The notes: generated by a model not told the origin, from the letters alone. Shown: positions 1 to 8,100, counted from the first letter of the stretch. The stretch: 64,000 nt of DNA from Campylobacter concisus (GCF_003048615.2 NZ_CP049263.1:186001-250000), one strand, 5' to 3'. Program-made: numbers and translations.

Positions 1-2
1 TG

Positions 3-767
3 CTTGAAAAATGCGACCTCATACTTCCAAATAGAAAAAATCAATGCGTAAATAAGGGCGACTTTGGCCACGCATTTATCATATCTGGCGAGCACATAGG
101 AGCTAGCAAGCTTTGTGCAAAGGCGGCATTTACCTTTGGGGCTGGGCTAGTTAGCGTGATGGGCGAGCAGAGTTTAAATTTACCAACGCATATCATGCAA
201 GCTAGTAAGATAAGCGAAAAAATGAACGCTGGAGCCCTTGGCATGGGGCTTGGCAAAAGGGGCGTAGAAGAGCTTGAGGTGCAAATTTTAAAGGGCAAAA
301 AGCTCGTTCTTGACGCTGATATATTTTACAGCCAAAAAGTGCTTGACCTACTAAGCGAGAACTGCGTCTTGACGCCTCATCCAAAGGAGTTTTGCTCGCT
401 TTTAAAAATTTGCAAAATAGCCGATATAGATGTGCAAACCTTGCAAGAAAACAGATACGCTTACGCTAAGGCTTGGAGCGAGAAATTTAAGGCTGTGCTT
501 GTGCTAAAAGGGGCAAACACCATAATCGCCAAAGAGGGGCAAATTTATGTCATGCCTTATGGCAAAAGCGCGCTTGCAAAAGGTGGCAGCGGCGACGTGC
601 TAAGCGGTCTTGTGCTAGCACTTTTGGCTCAAGGCTATGAGCCACTAAATGCTGCCATCTCAGCCACTTTAGCTCATGCGCTTAGCCTTAGAAATTTTGA
701 CAAAAACAGCTACGCGCTGGAGCCAACAGACATCATCAAAGGAGTAAAATGCTTACGAAAAAAATAG
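3..767 (+). CDS. nnrD: ADP/ATP-dependent NAD(P)H-hydrate dehydratase, 5'-truncated
   Basis: This is the C-terminal part of a YjeF/NnrD-type protein that dehydrates damaged NAD(P)H hydrates back to NAD(P)H. The reading frame is open from the window edge, so the ATG at 156 is internal. The early segment KGDFGHAFIISGE matches the start of the carbohydrate-kinase-like dehydratase domain. Further on come LTPHPKEF, typical of the substrate loop, and the nucleotide-binding loop GGSGDVLSG near the C-terminus. Many bacteria fuse this domain behind an NAD(P)HX epimerase domain, but that part would lie outside the window. It overlaps purN by 19 bases, so the two are probably co-transcribed. Confidence 0.88.
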   Translation, partial: LEKCDLILPNRKNQCVNKGDFGHAFIISGEHIGASKLCAKAAFTFGAGLVSVMGEQSLNLPTHIMQASKISEKMNAGALGMGLGKRGVEELEVQILKGKKLVLDADIFYSQKVLDLLSENCVLTPHPKEFCSLLKICKIADIDVQTLQENRYAYAKAWSEKFKAVLVLKGANTIIAKEGQIYVMPYGKSALAKGGSGDVLSGLVLALLAQGYEPLNAAISATLAHALSLRNFDKNSYALEPTDIIKGVKCLRKK

Positions 768-1336
768 CCGTGCTTTTTAGCGGCAGTGGCTCAAATTTAG
801 AAGCGATACTTAAAAAAGTTCATAATCAAATTTTTAATGGCGTAAAGATAGAAGTTTGTCTTTGTATCTGCAACAAGCCTGGTGCATTTGGTATCGAGCG
901 AGCTAAGAAATTTGGACTTGAAACGCTCGTCATAGAGAGCGCTAAATTTAAAAATCGTGAGGAATTTGACGCTGTTTTGGTGGAGCAAATTTTAAAAAGC
1001 GGGGCCGATCTAACGGTGCTTGCAGGCTTTATGAGGATACTAACGCCAGTTTTTACGGCGCAGATAAAAGCCATAAACCTTCACCCATCTATCCTGCCAC
1101 TTTTTAAGGGCGCACATGCGATAAAGGAGAGCTTTGAGAGCGATATGATGATAGGCGGTGTCAGCGTGCACTACGTGAGCGAGGAGCTTGACGGGGGCAA
1201 ACTGATCGCGCAAAGGGCGTTTGAGCGCGAGGATGGCATGAGTTTAGATGAGTGGGAGGCTAAAATTCACGCCATAGAGCATGAAATTTTGCCCCAAAGC
1301 ATAATAAAAATTTTAACAAAGGAAGTAAATGTTTGA
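749..1336 (+). CDS. purN: Phosphoribosylglycinamide formyltransferase
   Basis: PurN transfers a formyl group from 10-formyltetrahydrofolate to GAR in de novo purine synthesis, in the cytoplasm. The 195-residue protein has the N-terminal phosphate-binding loop SGSGSNLEAI (about residues 11-20). It keeps the catalytic triad Asn110, His112 (in NLHPSILP) and Asp148 (in EELDGG). Length is normal for the single-domain enzyme. Its start lies inside the upstream dehydratase gene and its end overlaps the TerC gene by 8 bases, so all three look translationally coupled. Confidence 0.95.
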   Translation: MLTKKIAVLFSGSGSNLEAILKKVHNQIFNGVKIEVCLCICNKPGAFGIERAKKFGLETLVIESAKFKNREEFDAVLVEQILKSGADLTVLAGFMRILTPVFTAQIKAINLHPSILPLFKGAHAIKESFESDMMIGGVSVHYVSEELDGGKLIAQRAFEREDGMSLDEWEAKIHAIEHEILPQSIIKILTKEVNV

Positions 1337-2048
1337 ATGGTTGAGTTCGCCAGAGGCGTGGATATCGCTACTTACGCTAACTGGCTTGGAGATAGTTTTA
1401 GGCATAGATAACATCATATTTATCGCTATTTTAGTAGGCAAACTGCCACCAGAGCAAAGGGGTAGTGGTAGGATAGTTGGTTTAGGACTAGCTATGATAA
1501 CTAGAATACTGCTTCTTCTTTCATTGTTTTGGATTATGAAACTCACGAAGCCGCTTTTTACTATCGCAGAATTTAGTATAAGTGGTCGTGATCTGGTGCT
1601 TATACTTGGAGGTTTATTTTTGCTTGTCAAATCAACTCTAGAGATACATTCAAGCGTTGCTGGTGAAGAAGATAGCAAAGATAGTGGAAAGTCGCACGCA
1701 AATTTCTTGGTAGTTGTAAGCGAAATAGCTATTTTGGATATCGTTTTTTCACTTGATAGCGTCATTACGGCTGTCGGTATGGCAGAACATATAGAGATCA
1801 TGATTATAGCTGTTATTTTGGCAGTTGGTGTGATGATGGTAGCTTCAAAAGCTATATCTGATTTTGTAGATAATAACCCAACCATTAAGGTTTTAGCACT
1901 TGCATTTTTAGTGCTTGTAGGTATGACACTTGTTGCAGAGGGTGTAGGCTTTCATATTCCAAAAGGATATATTTATTTTGCAATGGCATTCTCTCTAGCG
2001 GTCGAGAGTATAAATATATATGCCAAAAAGAAAAAATTATCTAAATAA
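1329..2048 (+). CDS. TerC family integral membrane protein
   Basis: This 239-residue protein is hydrophobic throughout, with about seven predicted membrane segments. It has the TerC-family acidic membrane motifs LGIDNIIFIA (near residue 25) and DIVFSLDSVITA (near residue 140). TerC relatives are linked to tellurite resistance and to manganese export or metal loading of exported proteins; the substrate here cannot be told. A charged insert (GEEDSKDSGKS) separates the two halves. It starts inside the purN stop region, which suggests co-expression. The family call is solid and the function is open. Confidence 0.9.
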   Translation: MFEWLSSPEAWISLLTLTGLEIVLGIDNIIFIAILVGKLPPEQRGSGRIVGLGLAMITRILLLLSLFWIMKLTKPLFTIAEFSISGRDLVLILGGLFLLVKSTLEIHSSVAGEEDSKDSGKSHANFLVVVSEIAILDIVFSLDSVITAVGMAEHIEIMIIAVILAVGVMMVASKAISDFVDNNPTIKVLALAFLVLVGMTLVAEGVGFHIPKGYIYFAMAFSLAVESINIYAKKKKLSK

Positions 2049-2057
2049 TATTTTATT

Positions 2058-2450
2058 GTGAGCAAAAAAATGCAGATAAAAAATTTAGATCACATCGTGA
2101 TAGTCGTAAGCGACGTTAAAGAGGCATTTAAATTTTACTGCGACATTTTAGGCATGCGACCATCCCAGAAAGACGGTCACATTAGCCTAAATTTTGGCTC
2201 ACAAAAGATAAATTTACATAGGTTTGAGGGCGAGTTTTTACCTGCGGCAAAGCATCCAACAAAGGGCGGTGCTGATATATGCTTGATAGTCGAAGATGAC
2301 ATAGAAGATGTGCGCTTGCAGCTACTTTCAAAAGGCGTAGAGATCGAGCTTGGAATAGTGGAGCGAAACGGAGCACTTGGAACAATGAAGAGTTTATATA
2401 TTTACGACTTTGATGGAAATTTGATAGAACTTAGTTCATATAAAATTTAA
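2058..2450 (+). CDS. VOC family (glyoxalase/dioxygenase-fold) protein
   Basis: A 130-residue single-domain protein of the vicinal oxygen chelate fold. It opens with the classic beta strand IKNLDHIVIVVSDVKEAFKFY and ends with the partner strand IYDFDGNLIELS. Candidate metal ligands are His12 in LDHIV and the Glu in NLIELS. Such proteins include glyoxalase I, fosfomycin-resistance enzymes and dioxygenases, and the substrate here is unknown. I took the GTG at 2058; an in-frame ATG at 2070 would give 126 residues. It follows terC by 9 bases and ends in a probable terminator. Confidence 0.85.
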   Translation: MSKKMQIKNLDHIVIVVSDVKEAFKFYCDILGMRPSQKDGHISLNFGSQKINLHRFEGEFLPAAKHPTKGGADICLIVEDDIEDVRLQLLSKGVEIELGIVERNGALGTMKSLYIYDFDGNLIELSSYKI

Positions 2451-2483
2451 TTTTGGCTAATTTTTGTTCAAAATTATTTTTTT
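2448..2483 (+). terminator. Rho-independent terminator after the VOC gene
   Basis: An 8-bp stem, TAATTTTG (2448-2455) with CAAAATTA (2469-2476), is followed by seven T residues. It starts at the VOC gene stop codon, closing the nnrD-purN-terC-VOC unit before the tRNA cluster. Confidence 0.65.
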
Positions 2484-2539
2484 GTATCTATTTTTATTAA
2501 TTTAAGTATTTTTTAATTGACTTTAACAAAAAAACTAGT

Positions 2540-2545
2540 TAAAAT
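2540..2545 (+). promoter_or_regulatory. Probable -10 element for the first tRNA array
   Basis: TAAAAT lies about 49 bases upstream of tRNA-Pro, in an AT-rich stretch after the terminator. Campylobacter promoters usually rely on the -10 element with a poorly conserved -35, as here. Confidence 0.4.
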
Positions 2546-2593
2546 ACGGCTTTTTAATGAGGTAGTGGCATAAACTTACAAACACGACTCAGG

Positions 2594-2671
2594 CGGGGTG
2601 TAGCGCAGTCTGGTTAGCGCATCTGGTTTGGGACCAGAGGGCCGAAGGTTCGAATCCTTTCACCCCGACCA
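2594..2671 (+). tRNA. tRNA-Pro (TGG)
   Basis: The acceptor stem CGGGGTG/CACCCCG is perfect. The anticodon loop reads TTGGGAC with anticodon TGG, the T loop is TTCGAAT, and the 3' CCA is encoded. It is the first of five closely packed tRNA genes that probably share one transcript. Confidence 0.96.
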
Positions 2672-2680
2672 TGTTAAATG

Positions 2681-2757
2681 GTGAGTGTAGCTCAGTCGGT
2701 TAGAGCATCAGATTGTGGTCCTGAGGGTCGTGGGTTCGATTCCCATCACTCACCCCA
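2681..2757 (+). tRNA. tRNA-His (GTG)
   Basis: Acceptor GTGAGTG/CACTCAC is followed by C73 and an encoded CCA. A G at 2680 can form the histidine-specific G-1:C73 pair. The anticodon is GTG within TTGTGGT. Confidence 0.96.
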
Positions 2758-2763
2758 TTTTGG

Positions 2764-2840
2764 GCGCTCGTAGCTCAATTGGATAGAGCGACAGACTTCG
2801 GATCTGTAGGTTATGGGTTCGACTCCTATCGGGCGCGCCA
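2764..2840 (+). tRNA. tRNA-Arg (TCG)
   Basis: Acceptor GCGCTCG pairs with CGGGCGC (one G-T wobble). The anticodon stem ACAGA/TCTGT encloses CTTCGGA, giving anticodon TCG. CCA is encoded. Confidence 0.95.
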
Positions 2841-2855
2841 CTTAAAAGACTTTAT

Positions 2856-2932
2856 GCGCTCATAGCTCAGCTGGATAGAGCAACGGCCTTCTAAGCCGTA
2901 GGCCTCAGGTTCGAATCCTGATGGGCGTACCA
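2856..2932 (+). tRNA. tRNA-Arg (TCT)
   Basis: Acceptor GCGCTCA pairs with TGGGCGT through two wobbles. The anticodon stem ACGGC/GCCGT encloses CTTCTAA, giving anticodon TCT. CCA is encoded. Its acceptor arm closely resembles that of the adjacent tRNA-Arg(TCG), consistent with an old duplication. Confidence 0.95.
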
Positions 2933-2946
2933 CTTATTATTGTTGT

Positions 2947-3031
2947 GCGGATGTGGTGAAATTGGCAGACACGCCAGACTTAGGATCTGGTGCCCCACGG
3001 CGTGGAGGTTCAAGTCCTCTCATCCGCACCA
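2947..3031 (+). tRNA. tRNA-Leu (TAG)
   Basis: An 85-nt class II tRNA with a long variable arm (TGCCCCACGGCGT). Acceptor GCGGATG/CATCCGC is perfect. Anticodon stem CCAGA/TCTGG holds CTTAGGA, giving TAG. CCA is encoded. Confidence 0.96.
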
Positions 3032-3120
3032 TCTTTTAATTTATTGCCTTTACTATTAATATTTATTTTTTAAATTAAAAATATTTTTTATGCTTATTCT
3101 AAAATTTAAATGATCTTTTC

Positions 3121-3149
3121 TTGACATATAATAATGTTTTTTGTATAAT
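3121..3149 (+). promoter_or_regulatory. Sigma-70 promoter for the second tRNA array
   Basis: A perfect TTGACA (3121-3126) is separated by 17 bases from a perfect TATAAT (3144-3149), which is extended by TG in TTGTATAAT. tRNA-Lys begins 24 bases after the -10. A consensus -35 is unusual in Campylobacter and suggests strong expression of the Lys-Glu-Val-Asp array. Confidence 0.85.
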
Positions 3150-3173
3150 CTCAATTCTTTTTTAAATAATCAT

Positions 3174-3249
3174 GTCTTGCTAGCTCAGTCGGTAGAGCAT
3201 CTCACTTTTAATGAGGGGGCCGTTGGTTCGAATCCAACGCAGGACACCA
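3174..3249 (+). tRNA. tRNA-Lys (TTT)
   Basis: Acceptor GTCTTGC pairs with GCAGGAC (one wobble). The anticodon loop CTTTTAA gives TTT. CCA is encoded. First gene of the second array, directly behind a consensus promoter. Confidence 0.96.
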
Positions 3250-3262
3250 TTTTTGGGTTTAT

Positions 3263-3338
3263 GACCCTTTCGTCTAGTGGCTCAGGACTCTACTTTCTCT
3301 GTGTAGGAACAGAGGTTCAAATCCTCTAAGGGTCGCCA
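3263..3338 (+). tRNA. tRNA-Glu-like, apparent anticodon CTC, odd anticodon arm
   Basis: The body is glutamate-like: acceptor GACCCTT/AAGGGTC, a D-arm with CGTCTAGTGGC, T-arm AGAGG/CCTCT and an encoded CCA. The anticodon stem is weak, with only CTAC/GTAG pairing and a T-T mismatch at 31-39. The loop TTCTCTG reads CTC, with T instead of the usual purine at position 37. It sits where a Glu(TTC) gene would be expected in a Lys-Glu-Val-Asp array. It may be a divergent or defective tRNA or a local sequence error. Confidence 0.7.
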
Positions 3339-3355
3339 GATATTTTAAATTTTTA

Positions 3356-3431
3356 GGTCGCTTAGCTCAGTTGGTAGAGCGCCACCCTTACAAGGTGGAT
3401 GTCATAAGTTCGAGTCTTATAGCGACCACCA
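3356..3431 (+). tRNA. tRNA-Val (TAC)
   Basis: Acceptor GGTCGCT/AGCGACC is perfect. Anticodon stem CCACC/GGTGG encloses CTTACAA, giving TAC. CCA is encoded. Confidence 0.96.
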
Positions 3432-3443
3432 TTACTTTTAGGT

Positions 3444-3520
3444 GCAGCGGTAGTTCAGTTGGTTAGAATGCCGCCCTGTCACGGCGGAGGTCGCGGGTTC
3501 GAGCCCCGTCCGCTGCGCCA
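3444..3520 (+). tRNA. tRNA-Asp (GTC)
   Basis: Acceptor GCAGCGG pairs with CCGCTGC. Anticodon stem CCGCC/GGCGG holds CTGTCAC, giving GTC. CCA is encoded. Last gene of the Lys-Glu-Val-Asp array. Confidence 0.96.
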
Positions 3521-3637
3521 TCTACTAAACCTTAGGTTAAGGTTATTGATTCTATTTTTTCTTGTTTTTTGAGTGATCAAATTAAATTTTAAGATTATAA
3601 GTTCTAAGATAACGCTTTGTTATTGATATTTAATCTT

Positions 3638-3713
3638 GCCTCGTTAGCTCAGTTGGTAGAGCATATCACTCTTAATGATGGGGTCGTAGGTTCGAGACCT
3701 ACACGGGGCACCA
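3638..3713 (+). tRNA. tRNA-Lys (CTT)
   Basis: Acceptor GCCTCGT/ACGGGGC. Anticodon stem TATCA/TGATG holds CTCTTAA, so the anticodon reads CTT rather than the TTT of the copy at 3174. The acceptor arm also differs, so this is a distinct isoacceptor for AAG. CCA is encoded. Confidence 0.92.
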
Positions 3714-3719
3714 TCTTTT

Positions 3720-3794
3720 GGCCCATTCGTCTAGCGGTTAGGACACCAGCCTCTCACGTTGGTAACACGAGTTCGAGTCTCGTATGGGTCACCA
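3720..3794 (+). tRNA. tRNA-Glu (CTC)
   Basis: Acceptor GGCCCAT pairs with ATGGGTC. The anticodon stem CCAGC/GTTGG is well formed (one wobble) and encloses CTCTCAC, giving CTC. CCA is encoded. With the preceding Lys(CTT) it forms a pair of C34 tRNAs reading G-ending codons. Confidence 0.92.
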
Positions 3795-4248
3795 TTTCTT
3801 GATCTTATTATAATACTTCGTTAAGAGTTAGCACAATATATCTTTATAGAGTTTATTAAATCTAAGAAAAATAATAATTTTACATTACAAAAAACAAGAT
3901 TATAAATTCTAATTTCTAAATTCTGAAAAATATAAAAAGCTTTACAATTCTTGCTTAATGCGAATAATTTTATAAGTAGAACATCAAAATAAAAATTTTT
4001 GTGGATTTTACCTTTGTTAAAATACTTGTTTGTAAAAAAACAAATTATTGCAAAAACATTTTAATCAAATAAGACAAGAATAGGTGCTAATTTAGTAAGT
4101 TTAATGTAAAGGCTGACAGATAAAATATAATCAAAAAATGATATAAAAACTTCAAAATCCTAAGTTTAAGGTTGCCGCGAGTTAACGCCAGGGCACTATT
4201 TGTTTGCACTTTATCTGCTATAATAGCTAAAAAATTTAAGGAAAAAAT
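3795..4248 (+). other. Gene-free AT-rich spacer with the nfu promoter
   Basis: I see no convincing reading frame in this stretch. It is very AT-rich. Its 3' end carries TATAAT at 4219-4224, a good -10 for the nfu-murE unit, with AAGGA ahead of the ATG at 4249. A GC-richer patch at about 4170-4195 stands out but forms no clear hairpin. Confidence 0.6.
4219..4224 (+). promoter_or_regulatory. -10 element upstream of the Nfu gene
   Basis: TATAAT lies 24 bases upstream of the nfu start codon, preceded by the T-rich run typical of Campylobacter promoters. No clear -35 is seen. Confidence 0.6.
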
Positions 4249-4524
4249 ATGATCCCATTTAGTGATGAAGAGCTTTTAAAACCAGTGACTGCGAGTTTGC
4301 AAAAGGTTCTACCGATGCTTGAAAATGACGGCGGCGGCATGGAGCTACTTGGCATAAAAAACGGCAAAATTTACGTAAGACTAACAGGACATTGTCATGG
4401 ATGCGCAGCTAGCACAACCACGCTAAAATACGGCATCGAAAGGCAGCTTCGCATAGACATTCACCCAGAGCTTGAGGTCATAAATGTCCCAATAGGCGAG
4501 GAATTTGACATTGATAGATTATAA
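4249..4524 (+). CDS. NifU C-terminal-domain (Nfu) iron-sulfur scaffold protein
   Basis: A 91-residue stand-alone Nfu domain. Such proteins bind a transient Fe-S cluster and hand it to target enzymes. The defining CxxC is at Cys49 and Cys52 in GHCHGCAAS, followed by TTTLKYGIE, the usual Nfu helix. It lacks the N-terminal scaffold and ferredoxin parts of full NifU. Fe-S-rich proteins encoded in the same window (fumarase, NosG/NosH) are the kind of client it could serve, but that link is inference. It overlaps the next gene by 20 bases. Confidence 0.92.
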   Translation: MIPFSDEELLKPVTASLQKVLPMLENDGGGMELLGIKNGKIYVRLTGHCHGCAASTTTLKYGIERQLRIDIHPELEVINVPIGEEFDIDRL

Positions 4525-5065
4525 AAAAATAGGCATAAAATATTTCAAACGCTCTAAATTTAAAGATGCAATCTTTTACTTTTCACTAGCCTACGAAAAG
4601 ACGCAGGAGAAAAATTTACTATTTTTGATACAAATTTGCTCTCTTGGCGAGGAAAATGCCGAAGAGGCAAAGCTTTTGTTTGACTACTACATGGCGAAAG
4701 TAAGAGCTGGCGAAGACGACGAGGGCGTGGAGGAAATTTTAAAAATTTTAGAGTCCAGAGATGAGGAGAGCGAGTACTTTGAAGAGCAAGACGCGATCAG
4801 CTACGAGGACTTTAAAAGGGCTGTTTATAAGGATGGCAGCTTTAAAAAGGTCTTTGAAAACATCATGTTTTCAACCAAGGTGATGATCTCAAACAAAGAC
4901 GATTTTTTGGAATTTTTAGGAAATTTGATAAAAAATGACTTCATCGATATGAGCATGAACTACCTTGAGAGTGCGGCGGTGATGTTTGGCGGCGACGAGC
5001 GTATAGATCAGCTTTTTAAAGAGATACAAAAAAGACAAAACGATGAAAATATCAGTAGAAAATAG
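4505..5065 (+). CDS. Conserved hypothetical TPR-like protein
   Basis: A 186-residue acidic protein with no catalytic motif that I recognise. The N-terminal part (YKKIGIKYFKRSKFKDAIFYFSLAYE) looks like a tetratricopeptide helix pair, and the remainder is predicted mainly helical. The start is a TTG inside the nfu gene (a second in-frame TTG lies at 4511), and the 3' end overlaps murE by 23 bases. It therefore sits in a tightly packed unit. I recall the same nfu-hypothetical-murE order in C. jejuni, which supports a real conserved gene. Confidence 0.8.
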   Translation: MTLIDYKKIGIKYFKRSKFKDAIFYFSLAYEKTQEKNLLFLIQICSLGEENAEEAKLLFDYYMAKVRAGEDDEGVEEILKILESRDEESEYFEEQDAISYEDFKRAVYKDGSFKKVFENIMFSTKVMISNKDDFLEFLGNLIKNDFIDMSMNYLESAAVMFGGDERIDQLFKEIQKRQNDENISRK

Positions 5066-6326
5066 CTTCATAACAGATGACTCAAACGAGTGCGAGCAGG
5101 GTGCATACTTTGTGCAAACTACTGCAAATGCGAAATTTGCAGAAGACGCGGTAAAAAAGGGCGCTAAGATAATCACCCTTGAAGAGTGCAAAAAGCTTTT
5201 AAAAATAGATGAAAATCTAAAAATAGTTGGCATCACAGGCACCAATGGCAAGACCACAACGGCTGCGGCTATCTATGAGACTTTGCGAAATTTAGGAAAA
5301 AAATGTGGCCTAAGTGGCACCAGAGGGGCATTTATAGAGGGCGAGCAGATAGATGACAAGGCGCTTACGACAAGTGCCATTTTAAAGACGCTCTCATACC
5401 TCAAAGCAGCCAGCGAGCATGGCTGTGAGTATTTTGTGATGGAGGTTAGCTCGCACGCGATCGCTCAAAAACGCATAGAGAGCTTGAAATTTGCCCTTAA
5501 AATTTTTACAAATTTAACTCAAGACCATCTCGACTACCACAAGAGCATGGAGGAGTATGCTAGGGTAAAGTCAAGCTTCTTTGACGATGAGAGCGTAAAA
5601 CTCATAAATATTGACGATGGTGGCGTTAAATTTAACCCAAAAAACGCCTACACATACGCGATCAAAAAGCCAGCTAGCTTTGCACCGATAGTTTATGGGC
5701 TAAAGGACGGCATAGACGCAGTTATCAAGACGCCAAATGGCGATGTGGAGATAGACTCAAGCCTTCAAGGTGAGTTTAATCTTTACAATCTAATCGCCGC
5801 TCTTGGCGCAGTTTGCCTGCTAGAGCGCCCAGATGCAGCTGCACTTTCAAAGGCGATAAGTAAATTTAAAGGCGTGAGCGGCAGGATGGAGGTCGTTAGC
5901 AACGATCCGCTAGTCATCGTGGATTTTGCTCATACGCCAGATGGCATCGAAAAGGTGCTAAATTCGCTTAGACATCTAAATTTGATCGCAGTCTTTGGCG
6001 CAGGCGGCGATAGAGATAGGACAAAGCGCCCTAAAATGGGAGCGATAGCCCAAAAATACGCAAGAATTTGCATAGTCACTAGTGACAATCCAAGAAGCGA
6101 AGAGCCAGAGAGCATAATCGATGAAATTTGCGCTGGCATGAGCCAAAATGAAAATTTGATACGAAACGCCAACCGCAAAGAGGCGATCGCTCTAGCCATT
6201 AGCAAGCTAGAACCTGGCTGGGCGCTTGTCATACTTGGCAAAGGCGACGAGCCATATCAGGAGATAAAGGGCGTCAAGCACCCATTTAGCGACAAAGAAG
6301 TAGTAAAAGAGCTTTTAAAGAGGTAA
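5043..6326 (+). CDS. murE: UDP-N-acetylmuramoyl-L-alanyl-D-glutamate--2,6-diaminopimelate ligase
   Basis: MurE adds meso-diaminopimelate to the peptidoglycan precursor in the cytoplasm, using ATP. The ATP-binding loop [10 protein letters not shown] is at residues 63-72. The lysine expected to be carbamylated is Lys176 in ARVKSS. The DNPR motif at 348-351 is the signature of diaminopimelate rather than lysine specificity. At 427 residues it is shorter than many MurE proteins (about 490), mainly in the N-terminal UDP-binding domain. panD follows after 2 bases. Confidence 0.96.
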   Translation: MKISVENSFITDDSNECEQGAYFVQTTANAKFAEDAVKKGAKIITLEECKKLLKIDENLKIVGITGTNGKTTTAAAIYETLRNLGKKCGLSGTRGAFIEGEQIDDKALTTSAILKTLSYLKAASEHGCEYFVMEVSSHAIAQKRIESLKFALKIFTNLTQDHLDYHKSMEEYARVKSSFFDDESVKLINIDDGGVKFNPKNAYTYAIKKPASFAPIVYGLKDGIDAVIKTPNGDVEIDSSLQGEFNLYNLIAALGAVCLLERPDAAALSKAISKFKGVSGRMEVVSNDPLVIVDFAHTPDGIEKVLNSLRHLNLIAVFGAGGDRDRTKRPKMGAIAQKYARICIVTSDNPRSEEPESIIDEICAGMSQNENLIRNANRKEAIALAISKLEPGWALVILGKGDEPYQEIKGVKHPFSDKEVVKELLKR

Positions 6327-6328
6327 AA

Positions 6329-6676
6329 ATGAATATAGAAATTTTAGCTAGCAAGATCCACAGAGCCGTCGTAACAGACGCAAATTTAAACTATGTTGGC
6401 TCGATCAGCATCGGCGAGGAGCTTATAAAGGCTGCAAATTTGATAGAAAATCAAAAGGTTGAAATTTTAGATGTAAATAACGGCGAGAGATTTGCCACAT
6501 ACGTGATAAAGGGCAAAAAAGGCGAAATTTGCCTAAACGGCGCAGCTGCTAGAAAGGTCTGCGTTGGCGACGTGGTCATCATCGTAGCTTATGCTAGCAT
6601 GAAATTTAAAAAGGCTAAGAAATTTAAGCCAACCATCGTGCATGTAAATAACAAAAACGAGATCATAAAGGAGTAG
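6329..6676 (+). CDS. panD: Aspartate 1-decarboxylase
   Basis: PanD makes beta-alanine from aspartate for pantothenate and CoA. It is a pyruvoyl enzyme that cleaves itself between Gly24 and Ser25, and the site is present in NYVGSISI. The LNGAAAR segment near residue 70 is also typical. Length (115 residues) is normal. It starts 2 bases after murE and is followed 3 bases later by ybaB, so it is embedded in this operon rather than next to panB/panC. Confidence 0.96.
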   Translation: MNIEILASKIHRAVVTDANLNYVGSISIGEELIKAANLIENQKVEILDVNNGERFATYVIKGKKGEICLNGAAARKVCVGDVVIIVAYASMKFKKAKKFKPTIVHVNNKNEIIKE

Positions 6677-6679
6677 GCG

Positions 6680-6994
6680 ATGTTTGAGGGATTTGACTTT
6701 TCAAAGATGGGGCAGATGCTTGAGGATGTGCAAAAGCAGGCCAAGCAGATGGAAGAAGAGAGCAAAAATAAAGAATTTGGCGCAAAAAGCGGTGGCGGAC
6801 TAGTGAGTGTGAGAGCAAACGGCAGTGGCGAAATACTTGATATCAGCATAGATGATAGCTTGCTTGAAGATAAAGAGAGCATGCAAATTTTGCTAATAAG
6901 CGCCATAAATGATGTGCTAAAATCAGTTGAGGCCGATAAGAAAAACACCGCTTCAAGGATGCTTGGCGGCCTTGCTTCGATGGGGATAAAATGA
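6680..6994 (+). CDS. YbaB/EbfC family nucleoid-associated protein
   Basis: A 104-residue member of the YbaB/EbfC family, small dimeric DNA-binding proteins. The N-terminal helix is charged and glutamine-rich (MLEDVQKQAKQMEEE), followed by the conserved strand region GGGLVSVRANGSGEILDISID. The gene lies between panD and the PDZ-protein gene and overlaps the latter by 4 bases (ATGA). A role in nucleoid organisation is inferred from the family. Confidence 0.92.
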   Translation: MFEGFDFSKMGQMLEDVQKQAKQMEEESKNKEFGAKSGGGLVSVRANGSGEILDISIDDSLLEDKESMQILLISAINDVLKSVEADKKNTASRMLGGLASMGIK

Positions 6995-8100
6995 GACTAA
7001 AATATAAATTTGCCCTTGCTTTTTTGCTATCAGCGCTTTGCCTAAACGCCGATCCTAGGCCTACGCAAGAGGACTTTAACGCCTGCTTTGAAAAGAACAA
7101 AAACTCAATCGTCTCGGTAAATAAACACTTTGGCGTGGCTATCACTAAAAATTTGATCGCAGTGCCAAAAAGCGAGGGAGCTCCGCTTGGCGAATATGTC
7201 AAATTTGACCCATATTTGCAGCTTTTCTTAGTGCGCTCTAGTAAGGAGCTAAGCCCCGTTGTGATGGCTGATGAGACCAACGAGGAGCGCATAAAAAAGA
7301 GCACTTGGGTTGGCATTTTAAACGATGCAAACAACACCGTCATGGGTCACATCAAGTCTTTGGGACAAAATTTAGGCGACTTTGACACGCTAAGCTTCGA
7401 GTATAACGCGACTGGCGAGATAAACACGCCTTGTTGCAAGATGATAGGCATAGCTGTTGGAGCTGATAAATTTATACCAAACCGCTATTTAAAGCACTTT
7501 GTATCTTACGATGACGTATATTACGGCGATATCGGCGTGAAATTCTTGCAAAAAGAGGATAAATTTTTTGTGGGTCTTGTTGATCCACTGGGCCGCGGCA
7601 AGATGATGATGGTAGATGATGAGCTTGTTACGATAAATGGCATCAAGCCAAAGAGCCTAAGAGAGCTAAATGAGATGGTGCTTTTTGCTCCAAAAGGCGC
7701 AAAACTAGACATCATCGTGAAGCGTGATAGGCAGGAGCTACTCTTTCAAGTGCCAGTAAGCGGAGATGTGAAATTTAACCAAAGCCTAGATATTGACGCT
7801 CCTTCAAGCCTTGATCTGCCAAATTTAAATGTCATGCCAAAGTCGCCTGAGAGCTTGCTAGATGATAAAGTTTTGGTGGATTATGGTATCACGGTTGATA
7901 AAAATTTAGTAGTTACAAAGGTCGAGCCAAAGTCAAATGCTGATATCTTTGGTATCAAGATCGGCGATAAAATTTTAGGCTACAACAAAGAGAGCGTGAG
8001 TAGCCGCGAGGAGCTTTTAGAAAAGATCAGCGACCTGCAAAATTTCGTGCTTTTATTTACTAGAAATGACTTTCAGTTCTTTGCAAGAGTGCCAAAATGA
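6991..8100 (+). CDS. Exported PDZ-domain protein
   Basis: A 369-residue protein with an N-terminal signal peptide (hydrophobic residues 6-20, cleavage probably after LCLNA), so probably periplasmic. The first half has no motif that I recognise. There are two PDZ-like segments, one around residues 185-250 (VDPLGRGKMMMVDDELVTINGI) and a clearer one near 300-365 (VEPKSNADIFGIKIGDKILGYN). No serine protease triad is visible, so it is probably a scaffold or substrate-binding protein rather than a DegP-type protease. It overlaps ispA by 4 bases. Confidence 0.82.
   Translation: MRLKYKFALAFLLSALCLNADPRPTQEDFNACFEKNKNSIVSVNKHFGVAITKNLIAVPKSEGAPLGEYVKFDPYLQLFLVRSSKELSPVVMADETNEERIKKSTWVGILNDANNTVMGHIKSLGQNLGDFDTLSFEYNATGEINTPCCKMIGIAVGADKFIPNRYLKHFVSYDDVYYGDIGVKFLQKEDKFFVGLVDPLGRGKMMMVDDELVTINGIKPKSLRELNEMVLFAPKGAKLDIIVKRDRQELLFQVPVSGDVKFNQSLDIDAPSSLDLPNLNVMPKSPESLLDDKVLVDYGITVDKNLVVTKVEPKSNADIFGIKIGDKILGYNKESVSSREELLEKISDLQNFVLLFTRNDFQFFARVPK

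Noticed and set aside
3141-3802. Short open frames across the tRNA arrays (3141-3329, 3617-3802).
   Set aside because: Their sequence is tRNA body and spacer, fully explained by the tRNA genes.
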